Shown one piece after another: positions 45,165 through 53,467 of a DNA stretch of 64,000 nt. A program made the translations under genes and the position numbers. Position 1 is the first letter of the stretch. The number at the start of each line of letters is the position of its first letter. Origin of the DNA: [Zimmermannella] faecalis ATCC 13722 (GTDB taxonomy: Bacteria; Actinomycetota; Actinomycetes; Actinomycetales; Microbacteriaceae); the NCBI RefSeq assembly GCF_000381765.1, contig NZ_KB907077.1:186001-250000 (forward strand). Reading direction: 5' to 3'. The notes under the pieces were generated by a model. That model was given only the letters and a program-made list of their open reading frames with translations, ran no database searches and was not told where the DNA came from.

Positions 45165-45190
45165 CCCGGTCGCGCGGCGGTGCGACCGGG
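45165..45190. terminator. Terminator hairpin between iolT and cydD
   Basis: CCCGGTCGC (45165-45173) and GCGACCGGG (45182-45190) are perfect 9-bp arms with an 8-nt loop. It closes the inositol region just before the cydD promoter. Confidence 0.65.
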
Positions 45191-45196
45191 TACCCT
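45191..45196 (+). promoter_or_regulatory. -10 box of a probably leaderless cydDC transcript
   Basis: TACCCT fits the actinobacterial TANNNT -10 and ends 9 nt before the cydD GTG at 45206. No Shine-Dalgarno sequence is present. Transcription would begin at or close to the start codon. Confidence 0.5.
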
Positions 45197-45205
45197 TGAA
45201 GTACC

Positions 45206-46783
45206 GTGAAGCCCCTTGATCCGCGCCTGCTTCGATACGCCCGATCGTCGCGAGCATTCCTCGCAATCGGCGCGGTCTTGGGGCTTCTGCAGACGGCCGC
45301 GATGGTCGGTGTCGCGTGGGCAATCGCCCGCGCGGTCACCGGTGCCATCGCGGCCGAACCGCTTTCCGAACTCGCGTGGGTGCTCTGGGTGCTCGTCGGC
45401 TGTGTTGCCGTGCGCGGCCTCGCGCAGTGGGGCATGGAGTGGGCCGGCGCCCGCGCCGCCGCGACCGCGAAGACGCAGTTGCGCGGTCACCTCACCGAGG
45501 CGCTCGCGCGGCTCGGCGCGCGCTCGGGCGTCGCTTCCACCGAGGCGACAACGCTGTCGACGCACGGCCTCGAAGCCCTCGACAGCTACTTCGCGAAGTA
45601 CCTGCCGCAGCTGCTGCTGACGGCGATCGCGATGCCGCTGCTCGTCGTCATCACACTGCTGGTCGACCCGGTCTCGGCGATCACCGAGCTCATCACGATT
45701 CCGATCATTCCGATCTTCATGGTGCTCATCGGCCTCGCGACACAGCGCGTGCAGAAGCAGCAGCTCGACGCACTCACGGGCCTCGCGAAGGCGTTCCTCG
45801 AGATCGTCGAGGGGCTGTCGACCCTGAAGATCTTCGGTCGCGCGCGCCGGCAGCGGGAGCGCATCCGCGCCGTCACCGACGACTATCGCCGCACGACGAT
45901 GAAGGTGTTGCGGGTCACGTTCCTGTCGGGGTTCGCGCTCGAGCTGTTCGCCTCGCTCGCGGTGGCGCTCGTCGCGGTGCAGATCGGCATTCGCCTCATC
46001 GACAACGAGATGACGCTGTTTGCCGGGCTGTTCGTGCTCATTCTCGCGCCCGAGGTGTTCGCCCCGCTGCGACAAGTGGGCGCGCAGTTTCACGCGGCCG
46101 CCGAGGGCGTTGAGGCATCGAGCCGCGTCTTCGAGATTCTCGAGCGCGCCGACGCAGAACCGGCCGACGTACCACCAGTCGACGCGGCACCAGCCGCCAC
46201 ACCGCTGTGCCTGCGCGACGTGCGGGTCGCGTACGGCGACCACGTCGTGCTCGACGGCCTCGACTTCGAGGCCGCGCCCGGCGAGATCACCGCGATCGCG
46301 GGGGAGTCGGGCGTCGGTAAGTCGACGCTGCTCGACGTCATCCGCCGCGAACGCGGGCATGCGCAGGTGGCCTGGATGGGCCAGTCGGCGGGCCTCATCG
46401 AGGGCAGTGTGCGCGAGAACGTCGCGCTCGGCCAGCCGGAGCTGCCCGACGCCGAGGTGCGGGGTGCGCTCGACCTCGCCGGCGCATCCGGCATTGCGCC
46501 AGACCAGGCGCTCGGGGTCGGCGGCGCAGGCCTGTCGGGCGGCCAGGCCCAGCGCGTCTCGCTCGCCCGCACGATCGCCCGTGCGCGCGGCCGCGACTGC
46601 CCGATCGTGCTGCTCGACGAGCCGACCTCGGCGCTCGATGCCGACCGTGAGGCGGCGGCGGTCGACGCGATGCGGGCCCTCGCCGACGAGGGTCGCGTGG
46701 TCGTCGTCGTGAGCCACCGGCGGCCGGTGCTCGCGGCCGCCGACCGCGTCGTGACGCTCGCCGGAGTGGAGGCACGCGCATGA
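45206..46783 (+). CDS. cydD: Thiol reductant ABC exporter subunit CydD
   Basis: 525-aa half-transporter of the heterodimeric CydDC exporter, needed for cytochrome bd assembly through export of cysteine/glutathione-type thiols. N-terminal TM domain (residues 1-310), then an NBD with Walker A GESGVGKST at 366-374, LSGGQAQR and VLLDEPTSALD. Start GTG 45206. The stop overlaps the cydC ATG by 4 bp. It is separated from cydAB by the inositol island. Confidence 0.9.
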   Translation: MKPLDPRLLRYARSSRAFLAIGAVLGLLQTAAMVGVAWAIARAVTGAIAAEPLSELAWVLWVLVGCVAVRGLAQWGMEWAGARAAATAKTQLRGHLTEALARLGARSGVASTEATTLSTHGLEALDSYFAKYLPQLLLTAIAMPLLVVITLLVDPVSAITELITIPIIPIFMVLIGLATQRVQKQQLDALTGLAKAFLEIVEGLSTLKIFGRARRQRERIRAVTDDYRRTTMKVLRVTFLSGFALELFASLAVALVAVQIGIRLIDNEMTLFAGLFVLILAPEVFAPLRQVGAQFHAAAEGVEASSRVFEILERADAEPADVPPVDAAPAATPLCLRDVRVAYGDHVVLDGLDFEAAPGEITAIAGESGVGKSTLLDVIRRERGHAQVAWMGQSAGLIEGSVRENVALGQPELPDAEVRGALDLAGASGIAPDQALGVGGAGLSGGQAQRVSLARTIARARGRDCPIVLLDEPTSALDADREAAAVDAMRALADEGRVVVVVSHRRPVLAAADRVVTLAGVEARA

Positions 46784-48462
46784 GCGGGCGGCACCTCACG
46801 CAACGGCTGTTCCCGGGGATGCGCGACGACGAGGCCCGGGTGCTCGCGGCGGCGCTGCCGTCGGCGCGTCGGCTGTGGCCCGCGATCGCGTGGGGCGTGC
46901 TTTGGGGAATCTGCGTCGTCGCGCTGCTCGCGACGAGCGCGTTCCTCATCACGCGCGCCTCGCTCATCATTCACATTCTCTGGCTCGGTTGGGCGATCGT
47001 CGCGGTACGGATGTTCGCGATCGGCCGCGGCGTGTTCCGCTACCTGCGGCAACTGCAGGGGCACGACGCCTCGTTCCGGCAGCTCGCCGAGCTTCGGGTG
47101 AACCTGCTCGATCGGCTGATCCCGATCGCGCCCGCGGGCCTCGCGTCGACCCGGCGCGGCGACCTGCTCGCCCGCGTCGTCGACGACGTCGACGAGCTGC
47201 AGTTCTACCCGCTGCGCGTCGTCGAGCCGCTCGTCACGGCGCTCATCGTCGCGGCGCTCACGGTGCTTGGGGTCGGGCTCGTCTCGTGGCCCGTCGCCCT
47301 CGCGCTGCTCGTAGGGCTCGTGGCCTCGCTCATCGTTGCGACGGCCGCGCAGCTCGCGCTCGCGGGCCGCGCCGACCGCGAGGTGGCGCCCCTGCGCTCG
47401 GAGCTGAGCGACCGCATCCACGACACCCTGACGAACCTCGCGACGCTGCGCGCCTACGACGCGCTCGATGAGCAGCTCGCGAAGGTGCGCGCGGCCGACG
47501 AACGCTTGCGGCGCGCGCTCGTGCGCCGCTCGGTCGGCGAGGGCGTCGTCACCGGCACGTTCACGGTGTTCGCCGGCCTCGTCGTCGCGGCCGCACTCGC
47601 GCTCGGCATCGACCCGGTCGTGCGCGGCGAGCTGATTCCCGAGTACCTCACGCTGCTCGCGCTCGTGCCGCTCGCCCTGTTCGAGGTGTTCGCGCAGGTG
47701 CCGCTCGCCGTCGCGGCGTGGCGGCGCGTGCGGGTGTCGGCGCAGCGCGTCGCGTCGGCCGCGCCGAGCGAGGTGCCGCCCGAGCTGCCGCAGGAGTACG
47801 AGGGCGGCGCCGCGCTGCCCGACGGTCCGCTCGAGCTCGAACTGCGCGACTTCGCGGTGCGCTGGCCACACGCCGACCGGCCCGTCGTCGAGGGGCTCGA
47901 CCTGCGCATCCCGGCGGGCAGCCGTCTGCTCGTGACGGGGGAGTCGGGTGCAGGCAAGACGACGTTCGCGAACGGGCTCGTGCGCCTGCTAGACTACCGC
48001 GGCGGCTACCGCATCGGCGGGGTCGAGGCCCGCGAGATTTCGCCGACCGACCTGCGCCGCGGCGTCGGCCTGATCGAGCAGCGGGCGCACCTGTTCGACG
48101 AGTCGATTCGGCAGAACCTGTTGTTCGCGAACACCGAGGCGACGGATGCGCGGCTCACCGACGCGCTCGACCGCGTCGGCCTCGGTGCGTGGGTGCGCGA
48201 GCGAGGCGGCCTGGATGCGCCGGTCGGCGAGCGGGGCGCGCTCGTGTCGGGTGGGCAGGCGCAGCGCATCGCCCTCGCGCGGGCGCTGCTTGCCGACTTC
48301 CGGGTGCTGATTCTCGACGAGCCGACCGCGAACGTCGACCCCGGACGGGCCGATTCGCTCGTCGCCGACCTGCTCGGTGCGACCGCCGGATCGCACACCG
48401 TGGTGCTCATCTCGCACACGCCGGTCGACCCGGCGCTCATCGACGCGACACTGCGGCTGTAG
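46780..48462 (+). CDS. cydC: Thiol reductant ABC exporter subunit CydC
   Basis: 560-aa partner of CydD. Six-helix TM domain in residues 25-310, NBD with Walker A GESGAGKTT at 387-395, VSGGQAQRIALARALL and [11 protein letters not shown]. The characteristic early segment FRYLRQLQGHDASFR is typical of CydC. ATGA overlap with cydD. Followed by leuS after 65 nt, with its own promoter. Confidence 0.9.
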   Translation: MSGRHLTQRLFPGMRDDEARVLAAALPSARRLWPAIAWGVLWGICVVALLATSAFLITRASLIIHILWLGWAIVAVRMFAIGRGVFRYLRQLQGHDASFRQLAELRVNLLDRLIPIAPAGLASTRRGDLLARVVDDVDELQFYPLRVVEPLVTALIVAALTVLGVGLVSWPVALALLVGLVASLIVATAAQLALAGRADREVAPLRSELSDRIHDTLTNLATLRAYDALDEQLAKVRAADERLRRALVRRSVGEGVVTGTFTVFAGLVVAAALALGIDPVVRGELIPEYLTLLALVPLALFEVFAQVPLAVAAWRRVRVSAQRVASAAPSEVPPELPQEYEGGAALPDGPLELELRDFAVRWPHADRPVVEGLDLRIPAGSRLLVTGESGAGKTTFANGLVRLLDYRGGYRIGGVEAREISPTDLRRGVGLIEQRAHLFDESIRQNLLFANTEATDARLTDALDRVGLGAWVRERGGLDAPVGERGALVSGGQAQRIALARALLADFRVLILDEPTANVDPGRADSLVADLLGATAGSHTVVLISHTPVDPALIDATLRL

Positions 48463-48481
48463 CACTGGTGCCGCGGGGCTC

Positions 48482-48487
48482 TAGACT
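48482..48487 (+). promoter_or_regulatory. leuS -10 box
   Basis: TAGACT matches TANNNT and implies a start near 48494 with a leader of about 34 nt. That is too short for a T-box riboswitch. A GAAAGAAGAAG purine stretch serves as the ribosome site for the GTG at 48528. Confidence 0.5.
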
Positions 48488-48527
48488 GGGGAGGTTGTAG
48501 GCCCTGGCATTCCCGAAAGAAGAAGCA

Positions 48528-51038
48528 GTGACGACTGACGCGATCCGCGACGACGAGTACGACTTCCGCCGACTTGAGGCGAAGTGGCGACCGATCTGGA
48601 ACGGTCTTGAGCTGTTCAATGTCGACCGGGCCGACGCCGAGCTGCCCCGCAAGTACGTGCTCGACATGTTCCCGTACCCGTCGGGTGACCTACACATGGG
48701 GCACGCCGAGCAGTACGCCCTCGGCGATGCCTGCGCCCGCTACTGGCGTCACCGCGGCTACAACGTGCTCCACCCGATCGGCTGGGACTCGTTCGGCCTG
48801 CCCGCCGAGAACGCGGCGATCAAGAACGGCGGCGACCCGCGCGAGTGGACCTACGCGAACATCGCGCAGCAGGCCGAGTCGATGCAGCGCTACGGCGTGA
48901 GCTTTGACTGGTCGCGCGTGCTGCGCACCTCCGACCCCGAGTACTACCGCTGGAACCAGTGGCTGTTCCTGAAGATGTACGAGAAGGGCCTCGCGTACCG
49001 CAAGTTCTCGGCCGTGAACTGGTGCCCGAACGACCAGACCGTGCTCGCGAACGAGCAGGTGCTCGCCGACGGCACGTGCGAGCGGTGTGGCGCGGTGGTC
49101 GAGAAGAAGAAGCTCAACCAGTGGTACTTCCGCATCACCGAGTACGCCGACCGCCTGCTCGACGACCTCGACAAGCTCGAGGGGCACTGGCCGCACAAGG
49201 TGCTCGTCATGCAGCGCAACTGGATCGGCCGCTCTGAGGGCGCCGACGTCGACTTCGTCATCGAGGGCCGCGACGAGCCCGTGACGGTGTTCACGACGCG
49301 CCCCGACACGCTCTACGGCGCGACGTTCATGGTGGTCGCGCCCGACAGCGACCTCGCAGCGGAGCTCGCGGAGGGCGCATCCGCCGAGGTGCAGGCGCGG
49401 TTCGCTGACTACCTGAGCGCGACGCAGAAGCTCAGCGCGATCGACCGCGCGAACACCGAGCGGCCGAAGACCGGCGTGTTCCTCGAGCGCTACGGCATTA
49501 ACCCGCTGAACGGTGAGCGCCTGCCGATCTGGGTCGGCGACTACGTGCTCGCCGACTACGGGCACGGCGCGATCATGGCGGTGCCCGCGCACGACCAGCG
49601 CGACCTCGACTTCGCACGCGAGTTCGACCTGCCCGTGCGGGTCGTGGTGCGCCCCGACGAGGCCGAGGGCGAGATCGACCCGAAGGCGACGGGCGAGGCG
49701 CTCGCGGGCGACGGTGAGCTCGTGAACTCGGGCGAGCTCGACGGGCTGCGCAAGGATGCGGCGATCGCGCGCGCGATCGAGGTGCTCGGTGAGCGCGGCA
49801 CCGGCAAGGCGGCAAAGAACTTCCGCCTGCGCGACTGGCTCATCTCGCGGCAGCGATACTGGGGCACCCCGATTCCGATCATGTACGACGACGAGGGCAC
49901 CGAGATTCCCGTGCCCACCGAGCAACTGCCAGTGCGCCTGCCCGACGGCGCTGGCCTCGACCTCAAGCCGAAGGGCCAGTCGCCCCTCGCCGCGGCCGAG
50001 GACTGGGTGCACACGACGACGCCCGACGGGCGCGAGGCGCTGCGCGACTCCGACACGATGGACACGTTCGTCGACTCGTCGTGGTACTTCCTGCGGTTCG
50101 CGTCGCCGAACAACGACGTCGAGATCTTCGACCCGGCCGAGCTTCAGCGGTGGGCCCCCATCGACCAGTACATCGGCGGTATCGAGCACGCGATCCTCCA
50201 CCTGCTCTACGCCCGCTTCATCACGAAGGTGCTCTACGACCTCGGCCTCGTGCCGTTCGAGGAGCCGTTCGGGGCCCTGCTCAATCAGGGCATGGTGATC
50301 ATGAACGGCGCGAAGATGTCGAAGTCGAAGGGCAACTCGGTGAAGCTCGGCGATGAGCTCGACAGCCACGGCGTCGACGCGGTGCGCACGACCATGATGT
50401 TCGCGTCGCCGCCCGAGGACGACGTCGACTGGGCCGATGTCTCGGTTGCCGGCGCCGGCAAGTTCCTCGCACGCGCCTGGCGCGTCGCGGGCGACGTCAC
50501 CTCGGCGCCCGGCGTCGACTTCGCCGACGGCGACGTCGACACGCGTCGCGCGGTTGCGCGGTTCTGGGCCGATGTGCACCAGCTTGGTGAGGGCTTCAAG
50601 TACAACGTGATGATTGCGCGTGTGATGGAGCTCACGAACACGATTCGTAAGGCGATTGATTCGGGCCCGGGTGCGGGCGACCCGGCCGTGCGTGAGGGTG
50701 CCGAGGCGATTGCGCTCGTGCTTGACCTGTTCGCGCCGTATGTCGCGTCGGACATGTGGGAGCGGCTCGGTCACGCGGCGGATACGCGCGAGGGCTCGCT
50801 GTCGCACCTCGCGTGGCCGACGGCTGACCCGGCGCTGCTCGTGGCCGACACGGTCACCGCGATCGTGCAGGTGAACGGCAAGCTGCGCGACAAGCTCGAG
50901 GTGGCGCCCGACATTAGCGATGCCGACCTCGAGGCGCTGGCCCGCGCATCCCGCGGTGCTGAGCGTGCGATCGGCGATGCGACCGTGCGCAAGGTGATCG
51001 TGAAGGCGCCGAAGTTCGTGAATATCGTCGCGAAGTAG
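48528..51038 (+). CDS. leuS: Leucyl-tRNA synthetase
   Basis: 836-aa class I synthetase charging tRNA-Leu. The HIGH-type motif is HMGH (56-59), and KMSKSK begins at residue 596. A CP1 editing domain lies in residues about 230-420 with [14 protein letters not shown], and the anticodon-binding and C-terminal domains follow. Start GTG 48528. Full length for actinobacterial LeuS. Its stop and the stop of the convergent lipoprotein gene lie within a 10-bp palindrome. Confidence 0.97.
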   Translation: MTTDAIRDDEYDFRRLEAKWRPIWNGLELFNVDRADAELPRKYVLDMFPYPSGDLHMGHAEQYALGDACARYWRHRGYNVLHPIGWDSFGLPAENAAIKNGGDPREWTYANIAQQAESMQRYGVSFDWSRVLRTSDPEYYRWNQWLFLKMYEKGLAYRKFSAVNWCPNDQTVLANEQVLADGTCERCGAVVEKKKLNQWYFRITEYADRLLDDLDKLEGHWPHKVLVMQRNWIGRSEGADVDFVIEGRDEPVTVFTTRPDTLYGATFMVVAPDSDLAAELAEGASAEVQARFADYLSATQKLSAIDRANTERPKTGVFLERYGINPLNGERLPIWVGDYVLADYGHGAIMAVPAHDQRDLDFAREFDLPVRVVVRPDEAEGEIDPKATGEALAGDGELVNSGELDGLRKDAAIARAIEVLGERGTGKAAKNFRLRDWLISRQRYWGTPIPIMYDDEGTEIPVPTEQLPVRLPDGAGLDLKPKGQSPLAAAEDWVHTTTPDGREALRDSDTMDTFVDSSWYFLRFASPNNDVEIFDPAELQRWAPIDQYIGGIEHAILHLLYARFITKVLYDLGLVPFEEPFGALLNQGMVIMNGAKMSKSKGNSVKLGDELDSHGVDAVRTTMMFASPPEDDVDWADVSVAGAGKFLARAWRVAGDVTSAPGVDFADGDVDTRRAVARFWADVHQLGEGFKYNVMIARVMELTNTIRKAIDSGPGAGDPAVREGAEAIALVLDLFAPYVASDMWERLGHAADTREGSLSHLAWPTADPALLVADTVTAIVQVNGKLRDKLEVAPDISDADLEALARASRGAERAIGDATVRKVIVKAPKFVNIVAK

Positions 51039-51040
51039 CG

Positions 51041-51409
51041 CTACGGCGCGGACACGAGTTCGGCGAGTTGGTCGACATCGGCCTTGTTCTCGCCGACGAT
51101 GATCCAGTCGTCGCCGTACGCGATCTCGTCGCCGTCCTGGTAGAACATGAGGTCGCCACCTTCGACGTCGTCGGGGGAGTTAAACACGACGAACTGGCTC
51201 TCCTGTGCGTCGCTATTCACACAGGTGGTGAGCGTCGCCACCCGATCGTCGGCAGGCTCCGTCGCGTTGCACTGGAATCCGGCGTCGGCCGCCGCCGAGA
51301 TGAAGTCGTCCTGACTAATCGTTGACGGCGCGCATCCGGCAAGGAGCGCCAGCCCGCCGATGGCGGCGACCGCGGAAGCGAGTGTTCGTGAGGTAACGCG
51401 GAGTTGCAT
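51041..51409 (-). CDS. Small lipoprotein of unknown function
   Basis: 122-aa predicted lipoprotein: hydrophobic N-terminal helix and lipobox LLAGC at about residues 23-27 after MQLRVTSRTL, then an acidic, mostly beta/loop domain with two further Cys (FQCNATE and TTCVN) that could form a disulfide. The ATG at 51409 is chosen because GGGAG lies 5 nt upstream and gives a proper signal peptide; the frame is open to 51655. No family recognised. Converges on leuS with a 2-nt gap. Confidence 0.65.
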   Translation of the reverse strand: MQLRVTSRTLASAVAAIGGLALLAGCAPSTISQDDFISAAADAGFQCNATEPADDRVATLTTCVNSDAQESQFVVFNSPDDVEGGDLMFYQDGDEIAYGDDWIIVGENKADVDQLAELVSAP

Positions 51410-51512
51410 GGTGGCTCCCAATCCGATTGGAAACATGACGACACATGCTTCTTTGAGCGTACTGCCGGGGAGAAAAAAACTAACGGGTCGCAGTAGATAG
51501 TCGGGGTGCTTC

Positions 51513-51809
51513 CTATGCCCGCGCCGGACCGGTCGTCCCGCGGACGACCAGCGTCGGCTCGAACGCGATGCTCTGCGGCTCGAGTTCGGGGTGCTGCAGT
51601 CGGCGCAGCGCGAGGCGCATGCACTCGCGCCCGAGTTCGCGCGCGCCGAGATCAACCGACGTCAGTGACGTGCCCGGGGCACTGCTCACCGACGAATTGT
51701 CATAGCCGATAACCGAGACATCGCGGCCAGGCTCGAGCCCCCGCGCGGCGAGCGCATCGAGCACGCCGAGGGCCGCCTGGTCGTTGTGGGCGAAGATCGC
51801 GGTGGGCAC
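51513..51809 (-). pseudogene. Truncated LacI-family regulator (C-terminal fragment)
   Basis: Only about 98 codons remain, equal to the C-terminal third of the periplasmic-binding-like effector domain of a LacI regulator: PTAIFAHNDQAALGVLDAL, VIGYDN and SLTSVDLGARELGREC are diagnostic. The DNA-binding HTH and about 240 residues are missing. Upstream of residue PTAIF the frame meets a stop within the neighbouring iolE-like fragment. The gene ends abruptly at about 51807-51810, where plus-strand iolE-like coding begins. It cannot bind DNA and is a relic. Confidence 0.85.
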
Positions 51810-52191
51810 CGACCCGCGCTACGTGAACCTCTGCCTCGACACGGGTCACCTCGCGTACTACTGGGGCGACAACGAGCGCGCCCTGCGCGAGTTCCCGGAG
51901 CGCATCGGCTACCTGCACCTCAAGCAGGTCGAACCCGACCTGCTCGCCGACGTGCTGAAGAACGACGTGCCCTTCGCCGAGGCGGTGCAGCTCGGCGTCA
52001 TGGTCGAGCCGCCGCTCGGGGTGCCCGACTACGCACCGATTCTCAAGGCTGCGGCGGCCGCGAACCCCGGCATCTTCGCGATCGTGGAACAGGACATGTA
52101 TCCCGTCGCCGACTTCGCACAGCCGCTCGAGATTGCCCGCCGCACGCACGCCTACCTCGCGGGCTGCGGCGCCGAACTGCGCTTCCGCTAG
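51808..52191 (+). pseudogene. Truncated iolE paralogue (C-terminal fragment)
   Basis: About 127 codons matching the last third of the intact IolE at 40.7 kb: TDPRYVNLCLDTGH, ERIGYLHLKQ, VLKND, MVEPP and FAIVEQDM are shared almost word for word. The first roughly 180 residues, including N-terminal metal-site strands, are gone. The frame stays open to 51784 only through lacI' DNA, with no plausible ribosome site. Immediately downstream lie a Gfo/Idh gene and an MFS gene, so it was the first gene of a second inositol-type operon. Confidence 0.85.
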
Positions 52192-52266
52192 GCGCCCGCC
52201 GCCCGCAGCCCGCAGCCCGTTTCACCACATCCACCACACCAAACCTCCATCGGAAGGACCCGCACT

Positions 52267-53439
52267 ATGACCACCCCTATTCGCGTCGCCGTTATCGGCG
52301 CCGGCATGACCGGCCAGGCCCACGCGTTCGGCTACCGCACGGCCATGATGTCGGTGAGCTCGCGACTCAGCGTTGAGCTCGACACGATCGCCGACCCGAA
52401 CCTGCCGCTCGCCGAGTCGGTCGCCGCCCGCTACGGCTTCGCCCACGCGACCGGCGACATCGACGCCCTGCTGCAGCGCGACGACATCGACGCGATCAGC
52501 GTCGCCCTCCCGAACTTCCTCCACGCCGAGGTGCTGCCGAAGGTGCTCGCCTCTGGCAAGCACGTCCTCGCCGAGAAGCCGATCGGTCGAACCGTCGAGG
52601 AGTCGACGTCGCTGCAGGCGCTCGCCGAGGCGAGCCCCGCCGTCACGGGTGTCGGCTTCTCGTTCCGACGCCTGCCGGGCCTTGCCGCGCTCGCGCAGGC
52701 GGTGGCGGATGGGCGCCTCGGCGACGTGCACACGGTGCGCGGCTGGTACTACGCCGACTACGCCGCGAATCCCGCTGGCGCACTCTCGTGGCGGTACTCG
52801 CAGGAGCAGTCGGGCGGCGGCGCGGTGCTCGACATCGGCTCGCACGCGATCGACGCGGTGCAGTTCGTCGCGGGCCGCATCTCGCGGGTCGCGCAGGCAT
52901 CGCTGAAGACCGTCATCGGCGAGCGACCGAAGCCCGCGGCCGGCGCGATCGGCCACGGCGCCTCGACCGCGACCGAGACCGGCCCCGTCACGAACGACGA
53001 CATCGCCCTGCTCTCGGTGGACTTCGAAAACGGCGCCGTCGGGCACATCGAGCTGAGCCGCATCGCGCACGGCATTCCGAACGGACTCGGGGTGACGGTG
53101 TTCGGCACGCGCGGCCACGCGTCGTTCGACTCGATCAGCGCCGGCGAGTTCACGATCTTCGAAGACGGCATCACCGACTCGGCCTACAACGGGCCGCGGC
53201 GCGTGTTCACCGGCCCCGAGCACCCGTACTTCACCGACGTCGCGGCGATGCCGGGCGGGGGAGTCGGCACCGGCTACGCAGAGGCGTTTACCGCCGAGAT
53301 CCAGGAGTTCCTGCGCAGCATCGGCGCCGGAACCCCGATGGACACCGACTTCGGCAAGGCGACCGAGATGATGCGCGTCGTCGGCGCCGCCCTCGAATCG
53401 CATCGCACGGGTGCGCCGGTCTCCGTGCACACCAATTGA
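52267..53439 (+). CDS. Gfo/Idh/MocA family oxidoreductase
   Basis: 390-aa NAD(P)-dependent dehydrogenase. GAGMTGQAH Rossmann motif near residue 13, LAEKPIGRT (EKP) at about 105, and GGGAVLDIGSHAIDAVQF supplying the conserved Asp/His. The ATG at 52267 follows GGAAGGACC. It lies 75 nt after the iolE' relic and 28 nt before the shortened MFS gene. It appears intact, although the promoter that drove this operon was probably lost with the deletion upstream. Substrate: a polyol or sugar, unassigned. Confidence 0.8.
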   Translation: MTTPIRVAVIGAGMTGQAHAFGYRTAMMSVSSRLSVELDTIADPNLPLAESVAARYGFAHATGDIDALLQRDDIDAISVALPNFLHAEVLPKVLASGKHVLAEKPIGRTVEESTSLQALAEASPAVTGVGFSFRRLPGLAALAQAVADGRLGDVHTVRGWYYADYAANPAGALSWRYSQEQSGGGAVLDIGSHAIDAVQFVAGRISRVAQASLKTVIGERPKPAAGAIGHGASTATETGPVTNDDIALLSVDFENGAVGHIELSRIAHGIPNGLGVTVFGTRGHASFDSISAGEFTIFEDGITDSAYNGPRRVFTGPEHPYFTDVAAMPGGGVGTGYAEAFTAEIQEFLRSIGAGTPMDTDFGKATEMMRVVGAALESHRTGAPVSVHTN

Positions 53440-53467
53440 CCCGGAAGTTCTGACAAAGGAGTCACGC

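Noticed and set aside
43712-46717. 1001-codon open frame on the minus strand
   Set aside because: It lies fully antisense to iolT and cydD, which have clear family motifs. Its translation is dominated by R, E, D, H and A, typical of an antisense frame in high-GC DNA.
48463-48527. T-box riboswitch ahead of leuS
   Set aside because: The whole gap is 65 nt and the expected leader about 34 nt, too short for a T-box specifier and antiterminator.
31854-48527. Mobile element or prophage carrying the iol island
   Set aside because: No integrase, transposase, flanking direct repeats, tRNA end or codon-use change was seen; an acquired island remains only an inference from synteny.
51784-52191. Intact 135-aa epimerase gene
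   Set aside because: The first codons come from antisense lacI' DNA, the start would be TTG without a ribosome site, and the rest equals only the C-terminal third of IolE.
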